Origin: Clitoria ternatea
Taxonomy: Eukaryota > Streptophyta > Magnoliopsida > Fabales > Fabaceae
Direction of reading: 5' to 3'
Length of the DNA: 64,000 nt
NCBI GenBank assembly: GCA_037962975.1
Contig: CM075670.1
Location: 83,827,501-83,891,500, forward strand
Shown here: in pieces, positions 23,293 through 35,510 of the stretch
Numbering within the stretch: position 1 is the first letter of the stretch
Layout of the letters: each line of letters opens with the position of its first letter
Translations under genes and position numbers: made by a program
Notes under the pieces: model-generated
What the model was told of the DNA's origin: nothing
What the model saw: only the letters and a program-made list of their open reading frames with translations
Databases searched by the model: none

Positions 23293-24830
23293 TGAAATTG
23301 CATATGCAAATATGCAAAGAAGTTTTGATAATAACAAAGCCTTCATGATGAAGATGGAATGACTCAAGCACAAACATTATGAACAAAGGCCAAGAACAAG
23401 TATTCGGTGGAACAATTAAGAATGAATATGCTTGATGAAGATCAAGCACTTGGTGAAACAACACAAAGAGATAACTCAAGAATAAAAGGACAATAACAAA
23501 GAACAAGAGATCAAGATGCTTCATAAAGAGTTAAAGAGCTTGATGAAAAACTAAGAAAGATTATGATTGATAATGACAAGTGGGAAATACCATTAAAAAG
23601 TATGAATCAATTCAGAAACGTATGAATCGATTCAAGTAGTGGGAAATACCATTAAAAAAACATTTTTAGTGGAAAACAGAGACCCATACTCTGGCATACG
23701 TGAGGAACAACCTGGAGCTCATTTACAACGGCTAGAAGCTCTAAAATGGCTATAAATGGAGCATGAATTCAAGCAAGAGAGAAGAGACCAAGGGCACAAC
23801 ACAAGGCATTAACATCCTTCATCTAGAGATCTTTTATTTAAGTCTTTCTCTTGTATATTCTCTGCAACTCTAGTTTCTAAACTAGCATACACTTAAGAGT
23901 TGTTAGATTGAGCTTCAAATTATATATCCTCTCTAGTGAAGAGTCATTAGATAGAGTGAGCTTTCATTTGTTTATCTATTCTATTGAGAGAGTATATTGA
24001 TTGTAAACCAAACTCCAAAACACCAAGGTTTTTCACTCTAGGTTGAGTGGTCACAAAGGTTGGGGATCAACCTTTGGGTATTGAGAGTTTGAGAGATTCG
24101 GTGGGTTGCCATTGTGCTAGTGAGGATTGAGTTCTTGAGCGTGGGACACTAGGAAGCTGTAATCGCTCATAGCTTGTATCTCTAAACTTCAATAGTAGAA
24201 TCCTTCAAGTGGGTTGCTTGAAGGCGAGACGTACACCGGGTTGGTGGAACTCGTTAAATTGGTTTGCATTTCTCTCTACCTTGAACTCTTTACACAACTA
24301 CGCATATAAACTATTTGCTGAAATGCCTGAGCTAAATGTTTGAATTTAAATTGTTGTTCAAGTAGAAACTTAACTCTGCATGCCAAGTGTTTGATAATTT
24401 TCTTGAATCAATATTTGGTGAAGTTGTTAAAAACTAGAATTTGCTATAACTTGTCAAGTATCTATAACATTGTTTCCTATCAACTCTTGGGTTATGCTTA
24501 CTTGATTCCTATCCTTTATCTTATGCTCACAAGCTGTTTGATAAATTGAATAAGCTAAATCTTCATAGGAAACATCATATTATTGCTTAAATAAATCTAT
24601 GCACACCAACTGTTTGATGAATTGCCTAAACCAATAACTTGCCTTGTTTATCACACATAAGGCTGAATATTGTCTTTACACATCAAGTGTTTCATAGTGT
24701 GATATATGCATAAAAGTTATTATATCTTTATCATTGCTTCATTTGTATATTACTAATCATTTCCAAGGGGATTCCACGCGAAAATTTGAAACACTCAATT
24801 CACCCCCCTTCTTGAGTGTTGAGGCCTTGG
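23293..24830 (+). repeat. Sirevirus LTR (3' LTR), right boundary approximate
   Basis: It begins TGAAATTGCATATGCAAATA directly after a polypurine tract, the typical Sirevirus start (a CATATGCA palindrome, then TTTTGATAATAACAAAG). Near 24797 the motif ATTCACCCCCCTTCTTGAG occurs, which sits close to the end of Sirevirus LTRs. I cannot fix the last base; no second copy is in the window. Confidence 0.6.
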
Positions 24831-25567
24831 CTAACATCTTGCCTTGTTTAGGCCATAACTTAGGCTTTCGTGATCCAAATGGGCTAATGTTGGAGCCTAT
24901 GGAAAGCTAAGACAGAGGCCTACATCATGATGATCATATTTGGTTATTTTACATCAAAAAAAATGAATAAATGAAGCTTGAATCAATCATCCCTCAAGTG
25001 TCCCACCAGCATTGACAAAGTTTACCAAAATACACATATCTAGAGCTGTAGATGTCCAAATGACCTCATTCTTACACCAAATTCTCAATAAGACAGAGAT
25101 CTATAACTTTCATGTCGAATATTTAGCGAAATTAGGCCATTGAGATGGTCTTATTTGACTCACAAGGTGGAGAAGATAAAGAGGAGAATGAATTTCAACA
25201 CCTACCATTATCTTCTTTTGAATTATTGTAATTTCAAGCCCACCAATGTTGGAAAAAAATGTATTAATGATCAGAAAATGAATATATAGTGTCATGATAC
25301 CTTGCCTATAAATAGATGCTTAAAGTTGTAAGAAAGATACATAAAAGATACATAAGAAATATATGTTTTAGTTTTCATCACATTGAGTTCTTGTTTTTAA
25401 TATTTTGATTGAAGATAAATACTTTTCTTTGTTTCTCAAATCCTTATGATGGTAAATTATTTAAGTATATAACCAATTGGTATATAATTAAATAATCTAT
25501 AATCTAAAATGATGTTGGTTAGTTTATCAATAATCAATTTGAGAATAAAAGATTTCTATTTAGTTTC
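24831..25567. other. Non-coding flank left of the Ogre insertion
   Basis: No gene is visible. AT-rich, with ordinary repeat-like plant sequence. Together with 44905 onward it is the DNA into which the Ogre element inserted. The segment right of Ogre (about 44905-45340) could be the other half of the same interrupted repeat or LTR, but I cannot identify the family. Confidence 0.45.
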
Positions 25568-28268
25568 TGTAAACACCATATTTGGTCTTTTTTTATTTTT
25601 ATTTTTATTTTTAATTATTAAAAAAATAAATAATAATTTTTTTCATTCCCCAATACCTACATTCCAGAAAATCTGTCCGGAATCAGGAGTCTATCCCCAA
25701 CTCCTCTACCTTCTTCATCTTCCTCTCCCCCTCTTCATCATTCGGGACCGTCTTCTTCATCAAACAACAGAAAAGCAAAAAACCAAAAAAATTTAGAACC
25801 AAAAAGAACCTCTCCTCAGATCCATCATCAATACACACCACCTCATCTTCTTCATCAAAACCACAAGCCAAAAAAAAAGAGAAAATCATCATCTTCAATC
25901 ACCATTATCTAACAAAAGCCAAAAACGGGGCACTTCAGAATGAATCTTCATCATTCTCTTCATCCTCATAAAAATAAAAAAAACCAATAAAGAGAACAGA
26001 ATTCCATCATCTTTCTCATCTTCTTTAGTTTACAACCACAAACAACAATCAAAATCAATAACAACATAAGCAAAGGAAAGAGAAGAAAAGAGGAAGAAGA
26101 ACCGTCGGAGCCACTGCTCGAACCAGCCGGCTGGAGCCCCCTCACGCCGACCGTCTTCTTCCTTGCGTAGACCGGCTAGCTACGAACCGCGCAAGCCCAC
26201 CGGCCCTGATCCGACGAGACCGACGAGCTTCCCAAACCTGAACTGGCGCAGATCAAAACCGCCCCTACAACGATCTTCTTCTTCACAAGAACCATTATCT
26301 TCTCTAAAAAAACTCCTCTCCTCTTATACATCAACAACTTCAAACCAAAAAATAGAACCAGAAGTAAAAAGAGAGCACAGAGCAGTAATAAAAAAGAAGA
26401 AGAGAAAAACAGAGAAGTCTCCCCCTTAATAGATCTGGTCGACACCAACACCCCTCCGTCGACCGAGCAGATCCCGTCAAAGCAAACCCGACGCCGTCAG
26501 AGCAGGTTCCAACCAAGCAGACCCCGACGCCGACTCCTCCTCCTCGCGTTAGATCGCCTGATCCCAGCACCCCCGGCAACCGGTCACCGACATCGACTCC
26601 TCCTTCCTTCGGTTTCTGCTCTCTCTCTCTCCTATGTCATTTTCTCTCTCCTGTGGTCTTCTCTTCCGTTTGCTTTCCATTCCCTGATGCGTCTTTTTCT
26701 TCAAGACTCTTTTCTTAAACTTTCTTTTTTTAAATGAAATCTTGTTGGTTTCTTTTTGTTTCTATCCTTTCTTTTTGTTTGTGATAGGTTTCAGGTTTTC
26801 TGAAGCCCAATAAAGTTAATGGTCCCTTTCTTGGAAAACAAAAAAAAAACAAAGAACAAAAGGTATTTTAATTTATTTCTAAAAACAATAAATGGTTTTT
26901 GTTTATAATAAAATATTTAAATACAAATATATTTTTTAATAAAAATATAAAAATGATTACAAATAAATTTTATCTTATACTAAATATTAAAAAGTAATTT
27001 TTTTAAATACCTTTTTCTTATAATATAAAAATAAATAAATGGATTTTATTTATGTTAAGCTAAATTAAAGAAAATAAAAAATATCAAAAGTTAGATATCT
27101 TCTTTCAAAACAATACATTCTTTGTGCTTAATCAACGAGTAACAATACTTTAAAGCCAAAACATCTTCTCCAAAATGAAGGTAAATAGCTTTTTCTCATT
27201 TATGATAAGAAACTAAAAAAATATCAAAATCTAAACATCTTTTTAATAAAAATAAATAATCTCTTATAAAAAAAATCAAAATTATATAAGTGGTGTCATG
27301 CGAATTATTTTGTCTACATGCACTTTATAAGACTTTCAAGGTTTATGCACGTGCGATCTTCTTCGCCTTGTATTTCTCCTTTCTCATGAACTTTCTTTCA
27401 TTATTAAAAATCAAAATTGATCAAAGATAATCTAAATATTTTTAAAAGTTAATTTTCCCCCAAAGAACTACGTGACCCTGATTTCTCGAAAGCTCAAGAA
27501 TACGTAGGAGCGGGAAGCAGTTCCTGCCGGGCCCATCTTTCTTTGTTTAATTTTTAGAGTTTCCATTTTTGTCTTGTTACTAAAAGGAGGAGCGAGGTTA
27601 ATTTGAACGAGATGTCCTGCTAATCTCATTTTTTTTTATAATATCTCTTTTTAAAAAAAGGATGAGCGAGGTTAATTTAGACGAGACGTCTTGTTAATCT
27701 CACATTTTTGTAGTATTTCTTTAAAAGAAGGAGCGAGGTTAATTTGGATGAGACATCCTATTAATCTCATATTTTTTTTAATAATATCTCCTTTTAAAAA
27801 AGAAGGAGCGAGGTTAATTTGGACGAGACGTCCTGTTAATCTCATGTTTTTTTAATAATATCTCTTTTAAAAAAGGATGAGCGAGGTTAATTTGGACGAG
27901 ACGTCCTGTTAATCTCATGTTTAAAAATTATGTGTCTATTTTTTGTCTATTTTTGTATGCTTTGTCATTTCATAAGTTCCTTTTCTGAAGAAGTTAAAAT
28001 AATTTTTGGGCTAATTATAATGCGCACTATCATCTTGAGGTAACCGTTTTATAATGGACAGTTGTGGGGTACTAATATCTTCCTCACCTGTAATTAGACT
28101 CCTGAACTTGGAATTTCATTTTTATGACCAATGTTTTAACAAAGGTTTTTCCGGTATTTTACCCTTAAAAATATTGGTGGCGACTCCCTGTTTTTCGAAA
28201 GGATTTCAAACCGTTTTACTATGATTGTTTTAAGGGTCAGCCTTCCCGTCGCGATCCCGGTCGCGACA
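25568..28268 (+). repeat. Ogre 5' LTR (2701 bp)
   Basis: Bounded by TGTAAACACC and GGTCGCGACA. It contains a CT-rich part (25690-26700), a GC-rich island (26100-26600, with AGACCGACGAGC and related words), an AT-rich part and a five-copy tandem array (27585-27925). ORFs such as those at 26163-26579 are low-complexity and also exist in degraded form in the other LTR; I do not regard them as genes. Confidence 0.92.
27585..27925 (+). repeat. Five-copy tandem repeat (about 68 bp) with hairpin, 5' LTR
   Basis: Units read (GG)AGCGAGGTTAATTTGGACGA, then GACGTCCTGTTAATCTCAT, then a T-rich and A-rich spacer. The core GGACG-AGA-CGTCC is a perfect inverted repeat in the best copies. The outer GGTTAA and TTAATC arms nearly pair as well. 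The same array is at 44222-44556 in the other LTR. Confidence 0.8.
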
Positions 28269-28270
28269 GA

Positions 28271-28286
28271 TGGCGACTCCACTAGG
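28271..28286 (+). other. Ogre primer binding site, Arg-tRNA type
   Basis: TGGCGACTCCACTAGG lies two bases after the 5' LTR. TGGCGACTCC is complementary to the 3' end of a plant arginine tRNA (acceptor GGAGTCGCCA), the primer known for Ogre elements. Confidence 0.85.
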
Positions 28287-29343
28287 GAAAATAAGAGAGT
28301 CAAGCCAGTCAATTTGATAGCGCATGTTTTAAATAGCATATTAATTATTTAACTTCTTCCTTTATTTTATTTTCTGTCAATGTTTGTATGTGGTTTCTGT
28401 TTTGTTTGTATTCTATCATTTATGTTCTGTTAATGTCTGTGTGATTGTTTAACCCTAGGGTAGACGACTTTATTTTGTTGCTCTGTGTTTGTTCTATGTG
28501 CAGGATGAGTAAGATACAGGTATTGAATGCCTCTTTCACACACTACACTCACAATTTGACAATACTTTGAGTGGGACCTTATACCTGGGCCCAAATGAAA
28601 CTTAAGATTAGGGGAGGTTGATAGCGGAGCCATTTGGGATGTACTTCCTGTCTGGTTACCGTGACAATCTCAGCTAGAGTTCAACTTATTCATGATGCCC
28701 ACGCGTAGTAGACTTCCTACTGTTGTGGTCAACATCATGAGTAGGATCTTGGCTCTAGTGACCTTTAGAAGTTTTAGAATAAGCCACCTAATGCGAGATA
28801 TCACTGTTAGACAAACCTTAGAACCATTAGGAGACCTTCAGAAAAACCCGACTTAAGGCACGAAGGGGCAAACTTTACTTCTACCTTTTCTCATTCTCAT
28901 TTTCCTTTCTGATCCAAATTAGAGGACCACTTGCCCGTTTAGTGGATTACTTTTTTCAAAAATGACATACTTTTAACTAGTGATCCTTTAACGGGCAAGT
29001 AGTCCTTTCCTTTTATGCACAAGTCTTTGGGCCTTGAGTTATGGATGTTTCAAATCATCAAAAAAAAGAAACAAAAAAAAAGAACAAAAAAATATATATC
29101 AAAAGAAAAAATCAATTTTTTTTTGCATTGACGATGATTAGAAAATCCGTAGTTCACGTGACCCTTGATTTGTCGTAAGTTTTGTCAAATCGTAACCTCC
29201 TTAAATACAAAAATGTTTTCAAGAAAGTTACTAGGGAAGTATCGATTTTCAAAGCACGTCTGTTCCCAATGACTGATTTTCTCTTTTCTTTATGTTCTTG
29301 CAGGAAGCTATTAGGAGCTTAGCCAGTACCTCTGAGTGAAAAT
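28287..29343 (+). other. Ogre 5' untranslated region
   Basis: About 1.06 kb between primer site and ORF1. It has no convincing ORF. An A-rich stretch lies near 29060-29130. Near 28930-29010 the words ACTTGCCCGTTTAGTGGATT and ATCCTTTAACGGGCAAGT form an imperfect long inverted repeat. Confidence 0.65.
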
Positions 29344-31275
29344 ATGGAAATTAACATGAGATCAGATAGTTGTGGTACAAATATACCCGAGTTGAGAAAA
29401 TTACTGCATGTTAAGGCTAGGAAAGTCGATACAACCAGTTTGCAAGTATTAGGCAAGAAATTGGATATGAATCAGAAAATGACCTTCTCAAATAAATATG
29501 GGAGGATTTTAAAGCTGCTAGAAGTGGAGGTACAAGTCGAGGCAATTACTACTTTGATTCAGTTCTATGACCCACCTCTTCGTTGTTTCACTTTCCGAGA
29601 CTTTTAGTTGGCTCCGTCTGTTAAAGAGTTCGAACAGATTCTAGGGATGCCACTAGAAGGACAAATGCCTTACCACCACCTTGGACGTCATGCGAATATT
29701 GTTACCATCGCTAATGTCCTAAGGATTCACCCAAAAGTATTAAGGAGTGTGCAACTAAATAGAAATCAGACCTTGGGGTTTGATCTGGAATACTTTGAAA
29801 AACATATGCACTTGCTGGCTGAGAAGCCAGATTGGGAAGCCTTCATGGATACCTTGGCTTTCACCATTTATGGTGTCATCTTGTTCCCTAATATTGACAA
29901 TTACATGGACTATGATGCTATTGGCGTTTCCCTTGCTCGCAAGTTCAAATCTGAAAATCCTGTCACTGCTATCTTGGTAAATATATACTACACCATGGAC
30001 TTTTGTTATACACAAGGTGGAAAGAGAATCATTTGTTGTCTACCTGCTCTGTATGTGTGGCTTACGTCGCATATCTTCCACCAAGTCGGCAAAGTTGAAT
30101 ATCCTATTTTTGATCTAAAGTTATGCCAGTTAGTAACAAAGAATGGGCGTGAATGGGCCAACCACCTGATAGGGCTCACGGCTGATAAAGTAAGGTGGTA
30201 TCCGCAGTGGTTGAAGGTTGAAACCATTATTCACCATTGTGGAAGCCACCTGGACGTTCCTCTCATGGGCACTCAGGGATGCATTAATTACAACCCTGTC
30301 ATAGCCAAACGTCAGCTAGCCTACCTATTGCTTGGGCCACCCTATGAAGAATCACTTACTCCTTTTATCATTTACTACTTAGAAGGAGATTGTACCTCTG
30401 CCATTCGGGATATAACAAATGCATGGAAGAAAGTCCACAGACAAGGGAAAGAACTAAGAGCTCAAAGCCACGCCGTGAAGGAGGAATACTACCAATGGAT
30501 CTTGAATAGGGTTTCTGTTGTCAAGTTGCCTTTTAGAAGTCCCTCCTATCTCCCAACATGCACACTTGTTCCCCCACCTACCCTTGAAGATGAGGCAATG
30601 AAAGCCAAGATAAAGGAGCTAATTACAAAAAACAAGAAGCTAGAGAAAGACTTGCTAAAGACTTAACAAGAATGCGCCCTTCAGAAAAGGGAGAACTTAG
30701 AAAGCAAGCAAACCATCAAGAAGATTGGAAAAAAATGGAAAATCAAAAGGGATTACTTGAGGAAGCAAAGTCAATGCCTCCGAATAGCTAATACTCAATT
30801 GAGAATGAAGAGCAAGCAAAGGGATACCATGTTGGCTAACAAGCAACTCTTGAGGGATATGTTGGAAAAAAGCCAAAGAGCACGAGCAAAATGCCCTAGT
30901 ACAAAGAGAGCTCCTACAATCGCAAGTTAGTCAATTGGAGCATCGGCTTAATGAAGTGGTAGAAGCTTGCCAGCATGAGATAAATGGCTAGCGGCGACGT
31001 ACAATGGATATCGAGCAAGACTGTCGTGAGGCTATCCGTATCTTGGAAGCTGAAATGACATAGCAAGACTAAGTCATTCATTCATGGATAAACCACTTTG
31101 CCCACTTGGCACATTTGGCTAATGAGACTCTGGAAGACCTCCCGCTCCTACTTAAGCAAGCTGAGGGAATGGCTAATCCCCTTATCACACCAGAAGAAAT
31201 TATAACCTTCCTTGATTACTATAGAGAAAAGATTTGTAAAATGAGGGCCATGATTGCCCGAGCTAGGAATGACTG
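29344..31275 (+). pseudogene. Ogre ORF1 relic
   Basis: It opens with MEINMRSDSCGTN and continues in one frame to 30661 apart from a TAG at 29605-29607 (before LAPSVKEFEQILG). After a TAA at 30664-30666 it continues in a shifted, basic, coiled-coil-like region (EKRENLESKQ and similar) and ends near 31275 (MIARARND stop). This protein precedes gag in Ogre elements and is related to a plant retroelement-derived family I recall as DUF7745; its role is unknown. About 640 codons if open. Internal stops and at least one frameshift make it non-functional. Confidence 0.8.
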
Positions 31276-31589
31276 ATTTACTTTTTCTGCATAAAAAATA
31301 GACTGACAGCGGTAGTGTATTTTTGTGGAATTTAGAAAGAAAGATTCTTTTGTCTCCACAACTATCTCATGTTAATTTCCATGTATCACATACTTAGTAC
31401 TTTTGAACGTGACGTTCTGAGAGATGGTCGGCGGATACTGGCCGAGTTCCATGATCGCTTCACGCACGATGCTATTTGTTTTTCTTTTACTGATTTTACT
31501 TAATGCTTTCTTTTACCAATTTCCTGTTTTGACTTCCATTCGACATTACGGGTAAGCATCCTTACCAGACCCGACTCCAAAAGAGACTC
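31276..31589 (+). other. Ogre ORF1-gag spacer
   Basis: About 310 bp, T-rich at the end, no coding potential. Nothing else recognised. Confidence 0.5.
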
Positions 31590-34500
31590 ATGGCCGAAGC
31601 AAAAATCAGGGATAAAGATTTTAGAAATGAGTTCAACCAGCTAAAGGAACAAGTAACCGAGTTGACCAAGCTTCTCGAAAAGAGAATCACAGAAGGGGGC
31701 TCCTCTGCAGGTATTGAGGACGCCCAACATAAGCCTACCACCCCGTTACATCCCCTAAGTTTTGGTCTAATAAGGACTCAATTTCCCAATCCAACAACTC
31801 CTCCTCTCACTATTAATGTCGGAAGGCCTAACCCTGCTGCTGATCCCCAACCATACTACAGCATGTCCTATACACAACAACATACATTTGTTGGCCTAGA
31901 CGGTAACCCGGTATCTTTTCCGCCTTACGGATTACCACAGGGATACTTTCCCCCACTGCTCTCTAACCCACAAGACACCCACGACCACCAAGCAGCACAT
32001 CCCCACACCTCGCACCCGGCTCAGCCCATTATACCACCACTTCATGAGCCACAAATTGCCTAAGCACAAGCCGCACAAGCTCAAGCCACCCCAACCCAAG
32101 TCACTCAGATAACCCAACCAGTCTATACTGCACAACCTACGAGCCAACCTCGGGGTCCTCTAATAAACACTAGCCTGACGAGCCAGCCTCATACATCTAC
32201 ACCTTTCCACCAGCTTTACAGCTATCCATACGGGTACACGAACCCCTATACTGCCAATCGGCAAGGCATGACCCAAATGGTAAACCCATCCGCCGACCTT
32301 AGAACAGCCGATGTCTCCCAAAAAGGAAAGATAGAGATCTTGGAGGAGCGACTAAGGGTTGTGGAAGGTTTTGGAGTGATTGATGCCTCTGAACTCTGCC
32401 TAGTCCCAGATGTCATTATTCCCCCCAAGTTTAAAATGCTAGATTTTGACAAATATCGGGGAATGACTTGCCCAAGAAATCATCTCATAATATATTGCAG
32501 AAAGATGGCGTCTCATTCATCCGATGACAAGCTGTTAATCCACTGTTTCCAGGATAGTCTAGCTGGGGCTGCCCTCACCTAGTATGCCCACTTGGAACGA
32601 ACTCGTATTCACTGCTGGAAGGACTTGGCGGACGCTTTCATGAAACAGTACAAATACAATTTAGACATGAGGCCCGACAGAATGCAGTTACAAAACATGA
32701 CAAAAAAGGATAATGAGACATTTAAGGAGTAAGCTCAATGGTGGTGTGAAACTGCTAGACAGGTTAACCCCCCGCTGTCAGAGAAAGAAGTAGTAGCGAT
32801 GTTCATCGATATGCTTCAGTCGCCCTTCTATGACAGGATGATTGGCAGTGTTTCCTCAAATTTCTCTGACATTGTGTCTATTGGGGAGAGAATAAAAAGC
32901 AGGGTGTGAACAGGGAAGATTATCTAGGGCCTATCTGGGGCATCCAATGTGAAAAAACTGGCACCAGGCGATGGTAGGAGGAGAGACGGGGAGACCAACT
33001 TCGTCTCTTATGATTAAAGGGACCAACCAAGACCATTCACCCTCACCGTTTTTCAAGCCCTCAATTCTTATGCACCAAATCCATGTGGCCGCTGCAGTCC
33101 ATAACCCAACCTATTATCCTCCTTATTTCTGCCCCCCCATTGTCAGAGCACCTATACCGTAACCTATGCCATATCATCCTCCATAAAAAATAGTTCAGCC
33201 ACCCAACCCTAATCAGAATGCAAGGAAACCTAACAATGACCGCACACCTATGCAATTTGATCCCATCCCAATGACATACACCGAACTTTTTCCTCTCCTT
33301 ATTTGCAACAGTTTAGTGGCGCCCTGTCCTTTAAAGCCAGTAGAAACCCCTTACCCCAAGGGGTATGATCTCAACGCCCGGTGTGATTATCACGTCGGAG
33401 CACCGGGGCATTCCACTAAAAACTGTATGACATTAAAGTATAAAGTAAGGGATCTGATTAAGGCCGACTGGCTTAACTTTAAGGAAGGTAGCCCAAATGT
33501 GGCCATGAATCCCCTACTAACCATGGAAATCTATGGGTCAACGCCGTGGAAAATGATGAGGAGTGCGTTAAGAATGTTGCTAACATAAGAATGTCGTTAA
33601 GGGTAGTTCATTCCCTTTTGCTTGAAAGGGGATTAATTATTACGAGTAGACTGCCGAACACCAAGGCTTATGTGAGGTCCTTCAGAGCCTCATGAACAGC
33701 CATATTATGCAGGTCTGTAAGCACCATAGAGGTGAGGTCAACATGGTTGATGAACAGACAAGGGCACGAGTCCCTAAGCCCTTGACAATTTTCTTCAGCA
33801 GGAACCCTCCAGTAGCTCCTTTTTCTGTACAACCAATCATCACTATTCAAGCACTACCCCATTTGCGTTCAAAGATTCTCAGAACGTCCCTTGGAAGTAC
33901 AATGCAGATTTGATCGTTGCAAGCTCGGCAATGAGCGACCCGTCTCCTTCGTCCATCACAAATATTGTTGGGGTAGGAGGTGTAACCCGGAGTGGAAGAG
34001 TATACTCCCCTCCAGAGCCAAAGAAGGATCAGATTGTCGGGAAAGCCAAAGTGGGCGGAGAAGGAGCTAGTGGTGAAACCAAAAGGGCCGTGACTGATGA
34101 AGAAGCCCATGAATTCTTAAAGTTTATTTTCCAGAACGAATATCAAGTGCTTGACCAACTGACCCATACTCCTGTAAAAAACTCTCTGTTATCATTGTTG
34201 ATGATCTCTAAGCCACATCGGAAGACGTTGATGAAGGTCTTGAACGAGACCTATGTCAGTCATGACATTTCCATCGATAAGTTTCAGGGAATAGTAGAGC
34301 ATACTATTGCAGACAACTACCTGACCTTCACTGGCGATGAAACACCGACAGAGGGAATAGGGCACAACAAAGCTCTCCATATCTCCGTGAAGTACCGAGA
34401 TCACATCTTAGCAAAAGTGCTTATTGACAATGGGTCGTCCCTCAACGTCATGCCAAAATCTACATTTGCCAAGTTACCATTCGATGGGACTTATATGAAG

Positions 34501-35024
34501 CCAAGTGCCACAGTAGTACGGGCTTTTGATGGAACTCGGAGGGAGGTCATGGGCGAGATTGAGCTGCCCATACAGGTTGGGCCCTACACTTTCCAGGTCC
34601 TTTTTCAAGTCATGGACATCTCGCCTGCCTACAGCTGTTTATTAGGAAGGCCGTGGATCCATTCTGCTGGAGTGGTACCCTCTACCCTGCACCAAAAACT
34701 AAAGTTCATAATTGACAACAAGCTGATAATCGTTTCTAGTGAGGAAGACCTTCTGGTCAGCAAACCCCTGACAACCCCTTACATCGAGGCAGCAGAAGAG
34801 GCCCTTGAAACCTTTTTCCAAGCATTAGAGATAGCAAACGCCACCTATGTAGGGGAAAGAGCCATATTGGTGAAGGCTTACATGCCAAGTGTATCTTTAA
34901 TGATGGCAAAGATAATGCTGTATGAGGGGTATAAACCTGGAAGAGGGCTAGGACGTGCTTTAAATGGAGAAGTGGAACCTATACGCCTGCTTGAGAACAG
35001 AAATGGTTTTGGATTGGGATACTA
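31590..35024 (+). pseudogene. gag-pro: Ogre gag-protease relic with G-patch
   Basis: It starts with MAEAKIRDKDFRNEF and a proline/histidine-rich N-terminal region. The Gag core lies at 32268-32910 (FDKYRGMTCPRNHLI), then a knuckle CDYHVGAPGHSTKNC near 33382-33426 (CHHC spacing), then the protease with active site IDNGSS near 34422 and the LLGRPWIHSAG block near 34640. The 33910-35022 frame ends with a glycine-rich G-patch-like segment (GYKPGRGLG to FGLGY, about 34930-35022). Stops interrupt at 32063, 32580-32582 (Trp position), about 32731, 32908 and 33586. It is non-functional in Gag, but the protease and G-patch frame is open for 371 codons. Confidence 0.85.
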
Positions 35025-35510
35025 GCCCACAGCCACCGATAGAAAAAGGATAGAGGAAGAGAAAAAGAAAGAAGGGTTGCCCGTCTTGTCGGCAGAGAAC
35101 CTCATACTGCAAGAGTCCCCATCTGTGATCTCTACCAGAGCTTTTGAAGCGCGGGGTTGATGACTCCGGACCAAGTGGCCGCCATTGAAGAAAGTCTCTA
35201 TGATAGCGCTGATTTTGTGATTGTTTCCACGTCGAGCCAAGAACTTTGTAACTGGGAGGTCGTCGAGCTCCCCACGATTCTGAATGTTTCACCAAAGTAA
35301 TGCTTTTATGATTTGTTAGTCCCTCTGGTATGCCTAAAGGCTTTGGGACTTTTATATGTAAAAAGGGCGAAAAACTTGTTTTATCATTTTCATCCACAAA
35401 TACGTATCAAATTTTACAGTATCTCTTCTTACTTTCCTTATCTCTGCTTTGAACCTATTTTCTTTTACTCATTTCCTTTAATACACTAAATGCATATCTG
35501 AAAATGATTA
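35025..35510 (+). other. Ogre protease-RT junction, possible intron region
   Basis: The frame after the G-patch continues weakly (TSSQELCNWEVVELPTIL) to about 35300, then a T-rich non-coding stretch follows until RT-side coding resumes near 35510 (SEVSIPFHNFDHLVDYADEE). Ogre elements are known to carry an intron between protease and RT. Possible donors lie near 35298 (AAAGTAATG) and 35328 (CTGGTATGC); possible acceptors near 35420 (TTTTACAG) and 35513. I cannot choose between them. Confidence 0.4.

Noticed and set aside
26163..26579. ORFs in the GC-rich part of the Ogre LTR (also 42284-42700, 42811-43083)
   Set aside because: Low-complexity, on both strands, disrupted differently in the two LTRs, no homology.
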